Assembly (NCBI GenBank): GCA_023014365.1
Contig: JAEBUN010000007.1
Span: forward strand, 1,054,001-1,118,000
Origin: Lepiota brunneoincarnata
Lineage: Eukaryota > Basidiomycota > Agaricomycetes > Agaricales > Agaricaceae
DNA length: 64,000 nt
Reading direction: 5' to 3'
The notes under the pieces are model-generated. The model saw only the letters and a program-made list of their open reading frames with translations. It was not told the origin of the DNA and made no database searches. Positions 28,126 through 40,756 of this stretch are shown piece by piece (the first letter of the stretch is position 1; every line of letters begins with the position of its first letter). A program made the translations under genes and the position numbers.

Positions 28126-29272
28126 ATGCCGGCTCTTGAATCCAGCGCTGGACAGGCACAGACCCAATTAGTCACTCCCACAAGCTCCAGAAGAGCGAAG
28201 GAAACAACCCGCGCATACGATACGCGCACCAGAAACCAGCGGATGGCTCGCGCGGAGGATAGCTTGGAAATAAACAGGGCAAGGCGTGGTGGAATCCTAT
28301 CTATCAAGAAAAAGCACTACCGCCGACAGGGTTATTTCGGGGCACCAACATGCCCTATCGGCACAATGTTCGAATCGAGGTAAGAGGTTCTCTACGGCAT
28401 ATAGCAGGCTCGCTCTCACTCAAATAGGATGGACTGTTCAAAGGCTGGGGTTCACCCCCCCCCTGTTGCGGGCATATCCCATTCAACGGATTCTTCCAAA
28501 AAGAACGCACAGCTTGGGGCATACTCGATCGTTCTAAACGGCGGATATGAGGATGATATTGACAATGGTTACACTATGTAAATGGTTAATGCTGCCTCGC
28601 CAGGTGTTCTGCTGACTCGTACCTAGTCATTACACTGGAGCAGGTGGGCAGTTCACATGCTATTTACCACGCTTTTGAGTTTATCCCAAAATGGCATAGG
28701 GGGACAGACAGACAGTTATAGTAGTGTATGTGATTCAGTGGAATCTTTGTTTTCATTTACTTTATATTTCACGACACAGGTAGGATTGCAGGTCGCAAAT
28801 CAGTCGATCCAATATCACCCTAACCATGCCCTCCGTGTACGTCGGCCCACCTTCACAACACTTAATACGTGTCTTCTTACTATGTTCCGTGTCCAGTTGA
28901 ACCTGGAGTTCGGACACCCTGTACGAGTGGTGCGGGGTTACAAGAGCGGGTCAACCTGGGGCCCAAATGAAGGGTACGTTCCCAGGTGATGAATCTCAAA
29001 CAGGCCAACAACCTCTCGATCTCAGCTACCGATATGATGGCTTATATAAGGTCACTAAGGTGTGCTATCCCCGAGGCTGTCGTGTACCAATGACAAATTA
29101 TCATGCTACCAGTATGGAACCGCTACTGGGAAGAGTGGATACCAGATCTGCCGTTTTAAATTGGAAGTGAGTCTTGCTATTCTTTTTATCGGATTCCCTA
29201 TCCTTATACCCGGCAATACAGCGGTTGCCAGATCAAAGGCCTCTGGAAGATCTCCCGAAACATTTCAATTAG
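28126..29272 (+). CDS. SRA-YDG domain protein
   Basis: Nine exons: 28126-28379, 28428-28577, 28627-28643, 28700-28725, 28780-28836, 28897-28973, 29026-29059, 29113-29166 and 29222-29272. They give 239 aa with every phase matching. A basic N-terminus of about 70 residues precedes a complete SRA-YDG domain. It begins with [32 protein letters not shown] and [19 protein letters not shown], followed by HYTGAGGQ and VANQSI. It continues with [12 protein letters not shown], the signature YRYDGLYKV, and ends [16 protein letters not shown]. In UHRF1 and plant SUVH proteins this domain flips out and reads 5-methylcytosine. Here it stands alone, without RING, SET or PHD domains. A role as a methylated-DNA reader is inferred. 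The start is the ATG at 28126, directly before the Ser/Thr/Arg-rich leader. Confidence 0.9.
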
Positions 29273-30318
29273 GGTCTGAGGCTCTTGTTCCTCTTTTGGT
29301 TCGGTTCTTCGTTTGGAGTATGTCCTCATGGACAGCCTCAAACACCAGCTAACTGAGATCTGGAGTCTGTATTTTGATGTATAATACAAACGCGACAGTG
29401 CAAGAGACTTTTCCAAATATAAAATTTATAAAGGAGAGGGCCCGCTGGAACGGATCAGTCGGCAAAACTGATAGTTTGTCGTGCTCGTCGGTAACAATTC
29501 TCCATGGTGGCACAGCGCCTCGTGTAGTAACCTGCTCCAGAAGGTGATGTCAGGTTGTAAACCTTTACAGCCGTCATATACAGTACACATGGCCTCACTA
29601 TCATGTCTCTACACTTAACGCAGAAGGTTACGTATTTCAGTTGTTCTGCCAGTGTTCAAATAAAATGTGCACCGAGCGTTTGGCCCAGGGAGGTGACCAG
29701 AGAGTGTCGGGCACTGTTCGATCCTCAAACTCTTGTCTCTTGCTCACCGTTCCCAGGAAAATCCATGGGCTTGTGTCCGGGACCGCTCCACCCGTCTTTA
29801 GGTTCGTGTATCCCCTGAAATAGGCCAATGGAGGGATTTACGGAACCGGATACGGTATCGGACCGTTTCAAGACTTCTTACTGGTATTTTCATGCATTAT
29901 TTGGGTTGTCGTGAGGAAGAGAAGATAATATCAAAGGTGGCACCTTCGGAGTCATGGACCCTACAAAGGCCTTCAGAAAACAACAATTACAAAACTGGGG
30001 CTTGTGGTGCATGTAACAGTATGCGGGTACTAGCGAATGGAGAGTATCTTGGTACTCGAAGAGCACGGAAGCGATAGCAACTGCCGCAATTACCGTATAA
30101 TATGTCTCTATTAGTTGAAGAATGAACCACACCCTGGAATGTGTCCGCTTCTGAGTAGCCCTGTGTCCCTGGCAAATTACAGGCTATTTGAAGCTTTCGG
30201 ACACGACAGAGATAAAATTAAAAAAGATGGTGGTGCGTGATGAGACATTTTGTAACAAACCCGCGTACACGAAGGCCCACAGCACGCACCGCACAGACAT
30301 TGTGTCCGCCGCTTTCCT
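29273..30318. other. Intergenic with possible membrane-protein relic
   Basis: No complete gene. On the minus strand about 29890-30132 there is a hydrophobic open stretch (VWFILQLIETYYTVIAAVAI) that resembles one helix pair of the DUF6533-like family at 25.2-26.9 kb. It has no start, no partner exons and could be a decayed copy or chance. Confidence 0.3.
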
Positions 30319-31918
30319 ATGTCCACCTCCCTCACTCTCTTCTGCTATGTGCGCCGCGACCATCCTGAAGAGGTCTTCAGGGTAGAAATTGAGAAGGAAA
30401 AATATGTTTTCGATCTCATCACAGCGATCAAACAGGAAAAGAGTTCCAGAGCGAGCAGACTCCGTCTCTGGCAAGTTTCCATTCCCAGTAGCCACAACCT
30501 CAAAAAGGACGTCGAAGCGCTCGAACTGGATTCTCAAAGCTCCTTGCTGCCCACTGTGACGCTTTCGGAACTATTTCCAGATAACCCGGCCAAAGGCACC
30601 ATACATATTGTAGTGGACATCCTGAGTGGTGAATTCCCCCGCCCATCTCCCCTATACATTCTTGCTGACTTGCGTAGATGCTATTCAGCACCCGGTCCCA
30701 GCAGTTCCATGTAAGCCCTTTGAATTTTTGATTCCTCATCGCTCACAGACCATTTAGCCAACATCTTCCCGCGAGCGCGCACAGTCGCAGCATTATATGA
30801 TCGACTCAAATCACAGCTTTTTGTTCAGGTATTGATATGGCGTCGCAGCCTGTTCACGAATTTACTCTTACTCCATGCAGGTTCGCGGGACTCCTGCGAG
30901 CGGCAAGACGACGCTCGCCGAGTTACTTCGGGCCTATATATCCGAACAGGAGCCCGATACGGTGACCATTCTCGTTTTTGGCTGGCCAAAAGAGAAGGTG
31001 TGGGGTGGTGGTGATTGGCGCTCCTACCTTCAATCAATGGGCTGGGTAGCGGGAAGGGACTCGGTGTTCATCTTTGATGAAGCGCAGGGATCATACTGGG
31101 ATGATCAGCTTTGGGGCCAATTCTTCAAATCTATACATCACTTCAGCAAGTGCCGTGCCATCGCCTTTGCCAGCTACGGCAGTCCGAGGTCGCGCTTCTA
31201 TACTGAAACCGGGATGCCCATTGACTTGCGTAGGGCGCAGAGAGTGTCCTTGCGTCCTGTTGACCACTCGGACAACCTTCTACCTGTCGGACTCCTTTTC
31301 GACCGCACAGAGTTTGAGGATTTCATCTCCATGCTCTACCCCACCTCCAAATACTATTTTGATACATCATTCACAAATGGTGTTTTTGATTGCACAGGAG
31401 GACATGTGGGAGCGATCAATGATTTCATAAAGGTAGTTATTAGTCATGAAGTATGTTCATTTTAGTTTGATGGGTGCCATAGTCTGACCACGTCCCAGTC
31501 ATACTGTGATCTCAGATATTCTCCTAGTCCACAGTACACTTGGGACAGATTTTTGAAGATGATTAGTCCACATGACTTTTTACAGCTGCTTGACTCAGCC
31601 CCAACATTTCAAAGGGGTCTACCAAATGACAGAGATCTCCAAGATTGTGCTATTGCTTGTATCTTCTCCGTTGTCCTCCGTGATGGCATTGTATGGAAGG
31701 AACAACTAGCCAAAGAAGGAGATATGCAAGTACCTGAGGAAGCACTCAACAAGGCACTTGAGAAGTGTTTCTGGAATGGTTGGCTACATAGTGAAAAAGA
31801 TGGCAGGTTTGAAGAAATTGGCTATGTTTTTGCATCACCACTCCACCACTGGTGTGTCAAGCAGAAGTTGTTTGACACTGTTGAAGGTGGAATATTCAAA
31901 TTATTGCCACCATCTTAA
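30319..31918 (+). CDS. Crinkler-type N-terminal domain fused to P-loop NTPase
   Basis: Five exons: 30319-30628, 30678-30710, 30749-30828, 30881-31450 and 31499-31918. They give 470 aa with continuous phase. The first 110 residues match the Crinkler ubiquitin-like header (SLTLFCYVRRDHPEEVF, RLRLWQVSIPS, a TIHIVVDIL strand). After a linker comes Walker A GTPASGKTTL, then Walker B SVFIFDEAQGSYWDDQLW, then a helical, winged-helix-like C-terminal part. The Crinkler (CRN) family was defined in oomycetes and is found in fungi. Many members couple this header and NTPase to a C-terminal nuclease or kinase toxin-like module. No such module is seen before the stop at 31916. The next 750 bases hold only broken frames before a retrotransposon. 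It may be an NTPase-only form or a gene that has lost its 3' part. Confidence 0.85.
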
Positions 31919-32477
31919 TCATAGTAAGTTGCAAGCTTGAAATGAATTATTAAGTTGGTTATAATGTACCAAGTATCCTCAAAGCTCAGATAGCTCATTC
32001 AAATTACCCATATCCATTCTGCCCTATAATTTTTTTATGGTTCCCAAACTTCACACCAGCAGTTTGGTCATATACCCCTCCTGGAATGCATCAAGGGTCC
32101 CCAGATCTCTGAGCTGTGTTTCAATCCTGCATGGTTTACAGAGGAGATCCCATCTCTTAGCTACCAGTGTTTGAGTTTACTTCCATTGGAACCCTCAAAC
32201 ACAACCTTGAGGCAGATTCTTGTGTTGTTAGTCCTTTACTACCTTCTCTTGACTATATCACAACTGGGGCCACCAGTTCAAGATACCCTTACAATACCCC
32301 CCATGCATGCTATGCGACCAGAATACCAGGCAAGCTCCTGTACTACTAGCCGCATTATCCTCAACTATCAGAACATGTTCAGGAACAGTGGCGCATTTGA
32401 GGTTTCATCCCAAGACACTATGGGTCTGGGGTACTGACATCACGGAAATTAAATAGTAGATGCTGGGACCGCTGCAA
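31919..32477. other. Downstream of Crinkler gene, broken frames
   Basis: Frames of 60-90 codons occur on the plus strand (for example near 32171-32437) but contain no clear domain. They could be the decayed 3' part of the Crinkler gene or ordinary intergenic DNA. Confidence 0.3.
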
Positions 32478-32688
32478 TCACAACCGTGACTTTGGTAAAG
32501 TGCTAGTCTTCCTCTTCACCTTAGCTCCAACTTCGTCTCTGCGCAGTCCCATCTCTACAATCAGATTCTCAACCACTGGGTTGCAGCTCCCCTGCGTACA
32601 CTGAAAATACTGCCACATCTTCCCATTCGGCACTCCACATCTCATCAAGTCGAGCCACTCGTTCATCCACTCTGGTTCCAACACTATC
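32478..32688 (-). pseudogene. 3' part of an open frame split by element I
   Basis: A minus-strand open frame enters from the retrotransposon boundary and ends at 32478. If the element and one copy of its 5-base target duplication are removed, the frame is continuous with the minus-strand frame at 51427-51743, making an open stretch of roughly 530 bases. The joined product is rich in Trp, Leu and charged residues (EPEWMNEWLDLMR at the junction side). I recognise no family. It could be an exon of a host gene or a chance frame. Confidence 0.4.
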
Positions 32689-33074
32689 TGTTATCAGAAG
32701 CCACATCAGAAGGACGGTTACTTTTAGTTCACATTCCCATGTCACTATGAAACTATCAGTAGTGTACATCAGAAGGACTATTCTTAGTATACACCTCATG
32801 TTTTCTTATCTCTGACTCATAGTTACCCCGGTCCGGACTATTATAGTAGGAGTACAGCCACACCTAGGAGTATATAAGGATACAGTACAATACCTTGTAT
32901 CCTTATCTTAGTGTTATACAGTTCTTGCCTCCTATACCTCTTTGCCCTTAAACCGGCTGGACTATAGTGCTCCGTCGTCTCTAAGTCATGCCTAGTAGGA
33001 CAGGACCAAGTCTGTATAGACATCCTGTGTCAAACGCCGTGCTACTCAAGAGCGAACCCCTAACCCAGGTAACA
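32689..33074 (+). repeat. Element I 5' LTR
   Basis: 386 bp, TG...CA ends. Contains a TATATAA box near 32871 that probably belongs to the core promoter. Differs from the 3' copy at two positions noticed (ccgg/ctgg in TTAAACYGGC, and tcatgcc/tcacgcc). Confidence 0.95.
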
Positions 33075-33210
33075 AAACACTAAGATATTCTGCTGCTTAT
33101 CTCTTGCTTGCCCTCTACTCTGCTCTGCTGACGTACTGAACGCGTCGAGGTACCCTGGTCATTCAAAAACGACGTACGAAAGAAAACCGCCTCTCTGTGT
33201 AGCCATCGCT

Positions 33211-35217
33211 ATGTCCCTCAACCTCTCCCTGCCAGAAGATCTGGCTTACCTACTCATTTTCGTTTTCACTTCTACCGCCACCCTCATTGCCTACCGAATC
33301 ATCACCCTAGAACTCGAACGCATTACGTGCCCCTGTCACTGCTGTGTCATCAGATCGTGGAACCTATATTCAGGGATATCCATAATCGCCACCCAATTCT
33401 TCATACTTCTAGTGATAATCGATCACTAGACAAACATCACCACGCCTCCAAAGAAATTCTTGGCCCGAGAATCCCCATCACCTCCCCCTCCCAAATCGAG
33501 AAGCAGAATCTCAGGATCAGGAACCCAAAACCCAGATCCCAGAAGAAAACCTATCCCCACTCAAACACCATCCCCATTCTATCATCCATCCCCATTTGAT
33601 TCACCTAAACCATGTGCATCAACGTCCATTCAACTAGTCCCAACAACATCATCAAGTTTCTCAGCCGCATTAGCCGAAAAACAAAGACAACATGAAGAAC
33701 AAGAAAAACGCGATATCATCACAAACCAGCTTTTCCCACCTGAACTTAAAAGACTTCAACAAGCCATACAACAACCAAGAGAACTCACAGGTTCTGAAGA
33801 GAACCTCCTTTCAAGACACAAAGCCTTTGTCGAACTCAACCGAGGAAAAACTCCCATAGATAACGATTCAGACGTCTATATAACAGACGACAACCAATCA
33901 GATCCCGATCCACAACCACCCGCATTACCCGCACCAACCGTACCCTTAGCCTTACCGACTCCCCCATTACGACCAACGCAACCTCCATCACCACCACCGC
34001 CACCACCACCTGGACAGTTCCAAATAATAGCCGCTGCAGCTACCCCAAAAGAGTTAGGACTCCTCAAACCCATCGCCTTCGATGGAACTAGAAGACTGTT
34101 TGAAGATTGGATCTTCCAATGTGAAGTTTACGTGCTTGCTAATGCGACCACTTACAACACCGACCTTGCTAGGACCCTATTCGTCCTTTCGACGATGCAA
34201 TCAGGAGATGCCTGAGCCTGGGCTAGACAGTACCTCCACAAGAGAAATGCCCAAACTCAACAAGGGCAACCCATAGCCATGGAGTCATGGGACAACTTCA
34301 CCGCTCGACTTAGGGCCGACTTCACCCCAGCAGACGAACATGCGTACACGCATACCAGACTTCAAACCCTGCACCAAGCAGGCAAACCAATGACTGAGTT
34401 CAACGCTCAGTTCAAAGAACTTGTCCGCCAATCCAGACTAAACAACGATTGCACATTGATCGATCTATACCGCAAGGCAATCGACCGTCGCATTGCCATG
34501 AAAATCGACAAATCGGAGAACCCTCCGACAACTATCACCGCTTGGTACACCTGAGCCAATAAACTCGACGACAACTTCCACCGAATCAATGCCCTCTACG
34601 GCACCCCCAGGAATACATTTCCCCAGAGGAACCAATACCAACCCAACTGCGGACCAAACCGTCCAAACAACAACGTGCCCTACGCACAATTCTATCAGAG
34701 GAGCAATGCTCCACGATTCACTCCACGCGACCCACATGCCATAGAAGTAGACCATGTCACAATAGAAGAAGGATTCGAAGATCCCTATCCCGAAATCCCA
34801 CAGCCGGAATATACCGAAGAAAACTCCACACAAGAACCATTGGAGTTAGATGCCGTTGTCACCGGACAACAAATGAAATCATACCAAAACCAGGAATGCT
34901 TCCAATGTGGAGCCAAAGATCATTGGGTCAGCAAATGCCCTCAACCACCACCAGCCAGACACTTCCCAGGAATGCGCACCAATCCTCCTCGCCCTGCGAG
35001 AAACCCCAACCGTCCCTTTCCTGGACAACAAAACACTTGTCCTGGATTTCCAAACCAGAACACCCAACAATCACCGCAACGCAAGTATTCCCTTGCTGTC
35101 GCAGAAGTCGCATCTCAGATGTGCCAAATGGTCGATGATCTCGATCCGGAACTCCAACAAGAACTCCACTCCGCGCTAGCTGAGGACCCGGAGATGCGTC
35201 CATTCCAGGATTTTTAA
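33211..35217 (+). pseudogene. Element I gag with hydrophobic N-terminal extension, three in-frame stops
   Basis: One reading frame runs from ATG 33211 to TAA 35215-35217, broken by TAG at 33427 and TGA at 34213 and 34552. The part before TAG encodes 72 residues with two hydrophobic segments (LAYLLIFVFTSTATLIAY and ISIIATQFFILLVII). The main part has a Pro-rich linker, a capsid-like region (FDGTRRLFEDWIFQCEVYV, FTARLRADFTPADEHAY) and a CCHC knuckle, CFQCGAKDHWVSKC, near 34895. Two of the TGA codons fall where related proteins usually have Trp (before AWARQYL and before ANKLDDN). Gag packages the element RNA. This copy cannot make it in one piece without read-through. Confidence 0.85.
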
Positions 35218-35393
35218 AAAGGAACGCTGTCGACAGATGTGCCCCTGCACGTTCCAGAACTCAGAAGGACATTTCATACTCATACTCCCAGAAGGACATT
35301 TTCTCGATAAACTCTGTACAATTATGACTATCCCCGAATAAATGATCCCTTTTCCTACCCATCGAGATTTGGAGTGAACGGACATCAAAACCC

Positions 35394-38300
35394 GTGGCCA
35401 TCACCGCCCTGATAGATTCAGGAGCCCAAGGGAATTTCATCTCCCACAAAGTCGTTGAACGACATGGTTATCAAACCAAATGGCTGGACCAACCAATTCC
35501 ACTCAGTAACGTTGATGGAACTGATAATCAACATGGCAAGATCCATGAATACATCAAAATCAGAACCATCATTGATGGAAGAGATTGCACGCTAGAAGCG
35601 TACGTCACAAATACTGGTGAGAAAGATCTCATCATCGGATTTCCCTGGCTGGAACAATACAATCCCAACATCAACTGGAAGACCAAGACGTTTTCTTGGA
35701 AACCACAAATTGATCACCAAGACTTTTCCAAACTCCTCAGAACCCTACGACGACCTGTCGAACTCAACTCCATTGCCATGGACATAATGGTGGGAAAAAC
35801 CTCTCAACCCGAGGAAAACCCCGAAGAATATGTCAACCTGTCAAATGTTGACCTTGATACCTTCTCTCTGGAAAAAGAAATGAACCCGATGCTTCTAACC
35901 CCATTAGAAGTGAACGCCAAAGCGACACATGCCACAAACCTCCACAATGAGCAACACAACCCGACAAAATCGGCAAACCAAAAAGGAAAACAACCAGAAT
36001 CAAACGAAGAACCACCCGAGATTCCTCGGAGATTTGCCCGATGGGCAAAAATATTCAACAAGAAAGCCTCCGAACGATTCCCACCATCAAGAACATTCGA
36101 TCACAAAATCGAACTAAAGCCGACATTTGAAGCAAAATCAATGAAACCCTATCAAGTAGCACCTGCCGAAGAAAAAGTGCTGAAAGAATTCATAGACGAA
36201 AACCTCCGAAAAGGCTACATCCGCCCTTCAAAATCCCCTATGGCATCACCCTTCTTTTTCGTTGCCAAGAAAGGAGGAGACCTCCGACCCTGCCAAGACT
36301 ATTGTTATCTAAACGATCACACTGTCAAAAACGCTTACCCAATCCCCATGATTTCCTCTATCATGGATAAACTCAAAGGAGCTAAGTACTTCACTAAGCT
36401 CGACGTCCGCCTAGGATACAATAACGTCAGAATCAAAGATGGCGATCAATGGAAAGCAGCATTCAAGACTCCCATGGGTCTTTTCGAACCAACTGTTATG
36501 TTCTTCGGACTTTGCAACAGTCCCGCGATGTTCCAACATATGATGGACATGTTATTCTCCGAAATAATGGAGAAAGGAGGAATCATCATCTATATGGATG
36601 ATATCCTAATCTACAGTAAAACCCAAGAAGAAACCGACCAACTTACGGAAAAAGTACTGCAAATCCTGCAGGAAAACAACCTCTACCTCAAAATGGAGAA
36701 ATGCAAGTTCAACAAACAATGACTCGAATATCTCGGCATGATCATCACGCCAGACAAGATCAAAATGGATCCCGGAAAACTCAAGGGAATAGAAGACTGG
36801 CCAGTACCAAAAACAGTCCGACACGTTCGGAAATTTATCGGATTTTGCAACTTCTACCGGAAGTTCATCCGCAACTACTCCCACCATACCAAACCCCTGA
36901 ACCAACTCCTTTCCAAATCAAACAAATTTGAATGGAAAGAAGAACAACAGAAAGCGTTCAAAACACTCAAGAATGAATTCCTAAAGGAACCAGTACTCCT
37001 CATGCCCGACTCCACAAAACCCTTCGAGATAGAAGCCGATGCTTCTAAATTTGCATCAGGAGCTGTTCTGTATCAATACGACATCAACGGAATACGGAAA
37101 CCCGTATCATTCTATTCAAAGACGTTCGGACCAGCGGAACGCAACTATGACATCTATGACAGGGAACTCCTCACTATTATCCGAGCCCTCGAAGAATGGC
37201 GCCACTACCTCCTTGGCAGCCCCAATACCGTCTGTATCAGAACGGATCACCAAAACCTAACATACTGGCGCAAACCCCAGAAAATCAACCGCAGACAAGC
37301 ACGATGGGTCCAGACCCTCGCTGACTACAACTTCAGATTAGAACACGTCCCAGGATCAAAAATCCCTGCACCAGACGCCCTATCAAGACATCCAGACCAC
37401 ATCCCTGATGAGGACAACGATAACGAAGACGTCACCATGCTTCCAAACAACCTCTTTGTCACCACCGCTGACATAGAAGATCAAAGCTTGATCACAATAC
37501 TCCCAGAACACCTCTTTATCGCCACCGTCGATATGGAACTCCAAGAAAGAATCACGGAATCACCCAAATACGATGCTAGAACCACCGAAGCGTTCAAACT
37601 CCTAAAAGAAACCCATCCTAACGCCACCGATAAAGACTTCGGAACGGTCCCGACCTCAAACGGTCCACTCCTCACGTTCCAAGAACATGTCATTATTCCA
37701 GAAGACCTCCAACTCAGACGTGATGTCATTGCAAGATACCACGACCACCCTACACATGGCCATCCTGGAGAACAGGAAACATACCGTCTTGCCAAGAAAG
37801 AAGTATATTGGCCAGGAATGTCAACGTTCATAAAGAACTACGTTAAAGGCTGTCCAGAGTGTCAGCAACACAAGATCATACGCAGACCGGATCGCGCACC
37901 AACTCAACCAATCCCACCATCATCTTCCAAACGCCCATTTGCACAGATCTCATGGGATCTCATCACCAGTCTACCACCTAGCGCCGGCCATAATGCGATA
38001 TTGTCCGTGGTGGACCACGGCCTTACGAAGGGGGTAATTTTCATCCCAACCTCAGATTGATCAAACGCCGACGACATCGGACAACTATTAATAGAAAAAG
38101 TCTTCACCAGATTCGGACTACCTGACAAAATCATATCAGACCAAGACCCCAGATTCGCCGCCAACTCTCTTCGACAACTAGCCAAACGTTTAAACATCCA
38201 ACAGGCATTCTCAACTGCATACCATCCCCAGACAGATGGTTCCACCGAACGATACAATCAGGAAATTGAAACCTACCTCGCCATATACTGCACCAGAAAA

Positions 38301-39039
38301 CCCTCTTGACTGGTCAGAAACCCTCCCTATCACCGAATTCGCACACAATTCCAAAATACATGCCTCAAGGCAGAAATCCCCATTTGAACTAATCATGGGA
38401 TACAACCCTCCACCGATACCCACGATAATGGAAACATCAAACTTTCCATCAGTAGACGAACACATCAGACTCCTTGACAATGCCAGAAAAGAAGCACATG
38501 CGGCACATCAACTCTCCGCCGATATTATGAAACAAAGAACCAGAAGAACTGTCAAACCCCTTGAAACACGTCAAAAAGTATGGCTAGAAGCCAAGAACCT
38601 CAAACTCCCCTTTATCTCCAACAAAATATCCCCAAAACAACTAGGACCTTTCCTTATCACAGAAGTCTTATCGCCACTCACCTACAAGCTAAAACTTCCG
38701 ATCAAATGGAAGATACACCCAATATTCCACAGAAACCTTCTAACTCCATACACCAAAACAGAAGCATACGGATCTCATCCGACTCCACCACCACCAGACA
38801 TCATCAATGAAGAAGAGGAATACAAAATAGAAGCCATCCTAAATCACCGCCAACACCGTGGAAAACTCCAATACTACATCAAATGGAAAGGATACTCCCA
38901 CATGGAGAACGAATGGATCACTGATGAAACACTTCATACAAACGCCGAAGAATACTTAACCGAGTATAAAGAGGCTCATGGAATCCTCCAGAAAGAACAG
39001 GAACTGTTAGGGGAAGTAAGAGCACCGGAACCAAGTTGA
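35394..39039 (+). pseudogene. Element I pol polyprotein (PR-RT-RH-INT-chromodomain), broken
   Basis: Pol lies in a different frame from gag. It begins in the protease (ALIDSGAQGNFI, catalytic DSG). RT has the catalytic box YMDDILIY near 36590, and RNase H starts FEIEADASKFASGAV. Integrase has the HHCC zinc finger (YHDHPTHGHPGE...CPECQQHK) and the D,D,E core (ISWDLITSLP, DQDPRFA, HPQTDGSTERYNQEIE). A chromodomain (YYIKWKGYSHMENEW) ends the protein. TGA stops break the frame at 36720 and 38058, and a frameshift lies between about 38280 and 38305. The chromodomain places the element in the chromovirus branch, which targets insertion to marked chromatin. Confidence 0.9.
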
Positions 39040-39345
39040 TATTTGGGTGGCGAATACAATCGACACCCACACTACTTATATACATAGAGGCCTGCGCACA
39101 GACCGGGTAGCCAAACACTACGTAGCTACTAGAACATAACGTACGCAAACAATATACAAACAACGTCAGTTGCACGTGGGTTAGACTCGGGGATGGGGGT
39201 GGCCGAAGGCCGAGGCCGGGCTTAGGCATCGGGCATCGGCTAGAGAGGCCGAGCACGGATACCCAACCACAGACCCCTAGACGTACCTTGCGTAAGGGGG
39301 TATAGTCCCCTTACAGGAACCCACCAGAACCAACCAAAGACAACT

Positions 39346-40497
39346 TTGCTCCCACACCAAACGTACTTAAAAGATGCCCATGAACCTCAACCTCACTTGC
39401 CCCCAAACTACTCCCCCTTTTTCAACAACACCTTCACCAACCTCCTCATCATCCTCCGTAGTCATTATAAACAATGCAAGCATCAAACATACTACACTTC
39501 AAACAACTCCTGTTCCGGCCCCGTCTCCCTACACCCCTCTCACACCTTCGCCGCAACATACGCCTCCCTCAGGGATGAGACCCCCAACCCCAACAACACC
39601 CCAGAACCAACAGCTGCCCCAGCCGCCTCCCTTAGATACCATACAGCTGGAGTACGATCATATGGACCAGATCACCCTTCTGACGGAGATCTGCACGAGG
39701 CTGCCACCGACAGAGCCTTTACGACTAAATTGGAACACACTTCAATTTCAGAATACGACCGACAACTCTGGTACGACTATACCCACCACGTACGACAGAC
39801 TAAGGCTCTCGCTACTGCGTACAATATGCAACGCGCCTGGGCAGAATCACTTGAGCGACTTCTCCGCTCAAGATCAGGCCTCATGTCCGAGGTGTTGAAG
39901 AACCTACCCAAACGAAATGAGGTACATACCTCGCAGTCCCCCACCACAACCATCCCCACCACTACCACAACGACCACTGCCGCTATCATCACCACCGTCC
40001 CCAACAAGGGAAGAAAGCCCACCAGTGTCAGAAATCCCTTCAGACTTCTCACCCCCACCAAGGACACCACCCACACCGTCGCCAGTAACAACGTCCCGAT
40101 TCGGAACTCCCCCAACCCCATTCACCCACGAACCAACCCCTGAACCACCGACCGATCAGTCTGCATCCAATGCAGACACACAGGACACTGGGCCATGGAT
40201 TGCCCCCAATTTGCCTGCCTCGGATGCAAGCAATATGCCCCAGGGCACTACTCATACGACTGCATCAAATACAGATGCCCCCATTGCGCTGTCTTCCAAC
40301 TGCGCCATAAACGGACCAAATGCCCAAGTCGAAAGACTCGACACGCCCCCTACTCCAGAAATCCTACAACCCATCCCTCGACCATTCCCACAACTCACCA
40401 TCGATACATTGATCTCACCCACGATGATTACTACGAGGAGTGCTATGATGACATGGCCGAATCAAACATCACAGGAGAACCATGCGGTTCCTTCTGA
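39346..40497 (+). pseudogene. Element I extra ORF with tandem zinc knuckles
   Basis: After pol a frame runs from about 39346 to TGA 40495-40497 with one internal TGA at 40141. It has a helical segment (SEYDRQLWYDYTHHVRQ), a Thr/Ser/Pro linker and a Cys-rich block CIQCRHTGHWAMDCPQFACL continuing CKQYAPGHYSYDC...CPHC. It ends AESNITGEPCGSF. The extra ORF of element II has the same order of helical region, linker, paired knuckles with a shared APGHY motif, and the same AESNITGEP ending, so the ORF is a conserved part of this lineage and not noise. The function is unknown. Nucleic-acid binding is a reasonable inference. A second open frame (39374-40756, shifted +1) overlaps it but shows no conservation. 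Confidence 0.7.
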
Positions 40498-40756
40498 AGC
40501 AAACCAAATCACCCCACCAGAAGAAAGAATCGAAAGTCCCCATTTCAGACGCCTTCTATATGACATCTTTTACCCAGGACAACCCCCATCCCCAGAAACC
40601 GCCACCATACTCGATCTTCACAGAACCCCCACTCCCACCTTCTCCCCCATCATTCCCCCCAGACCAGACTCCACTGACCCACCACAGATCGACTACTATG
40701 AACCAAACTACCTAGCTGAATACCCGGTGATATGCCGATTTCACGCCTATACATGA

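Noticed and set aside
39374..40756. Second frame overlapping the extra ORF of element I
   Set aside because: Open for a long way with one TGA, but Pro/Ser/Thr-rich with no similarity to the corresponding frame in element II. Composition explains it.
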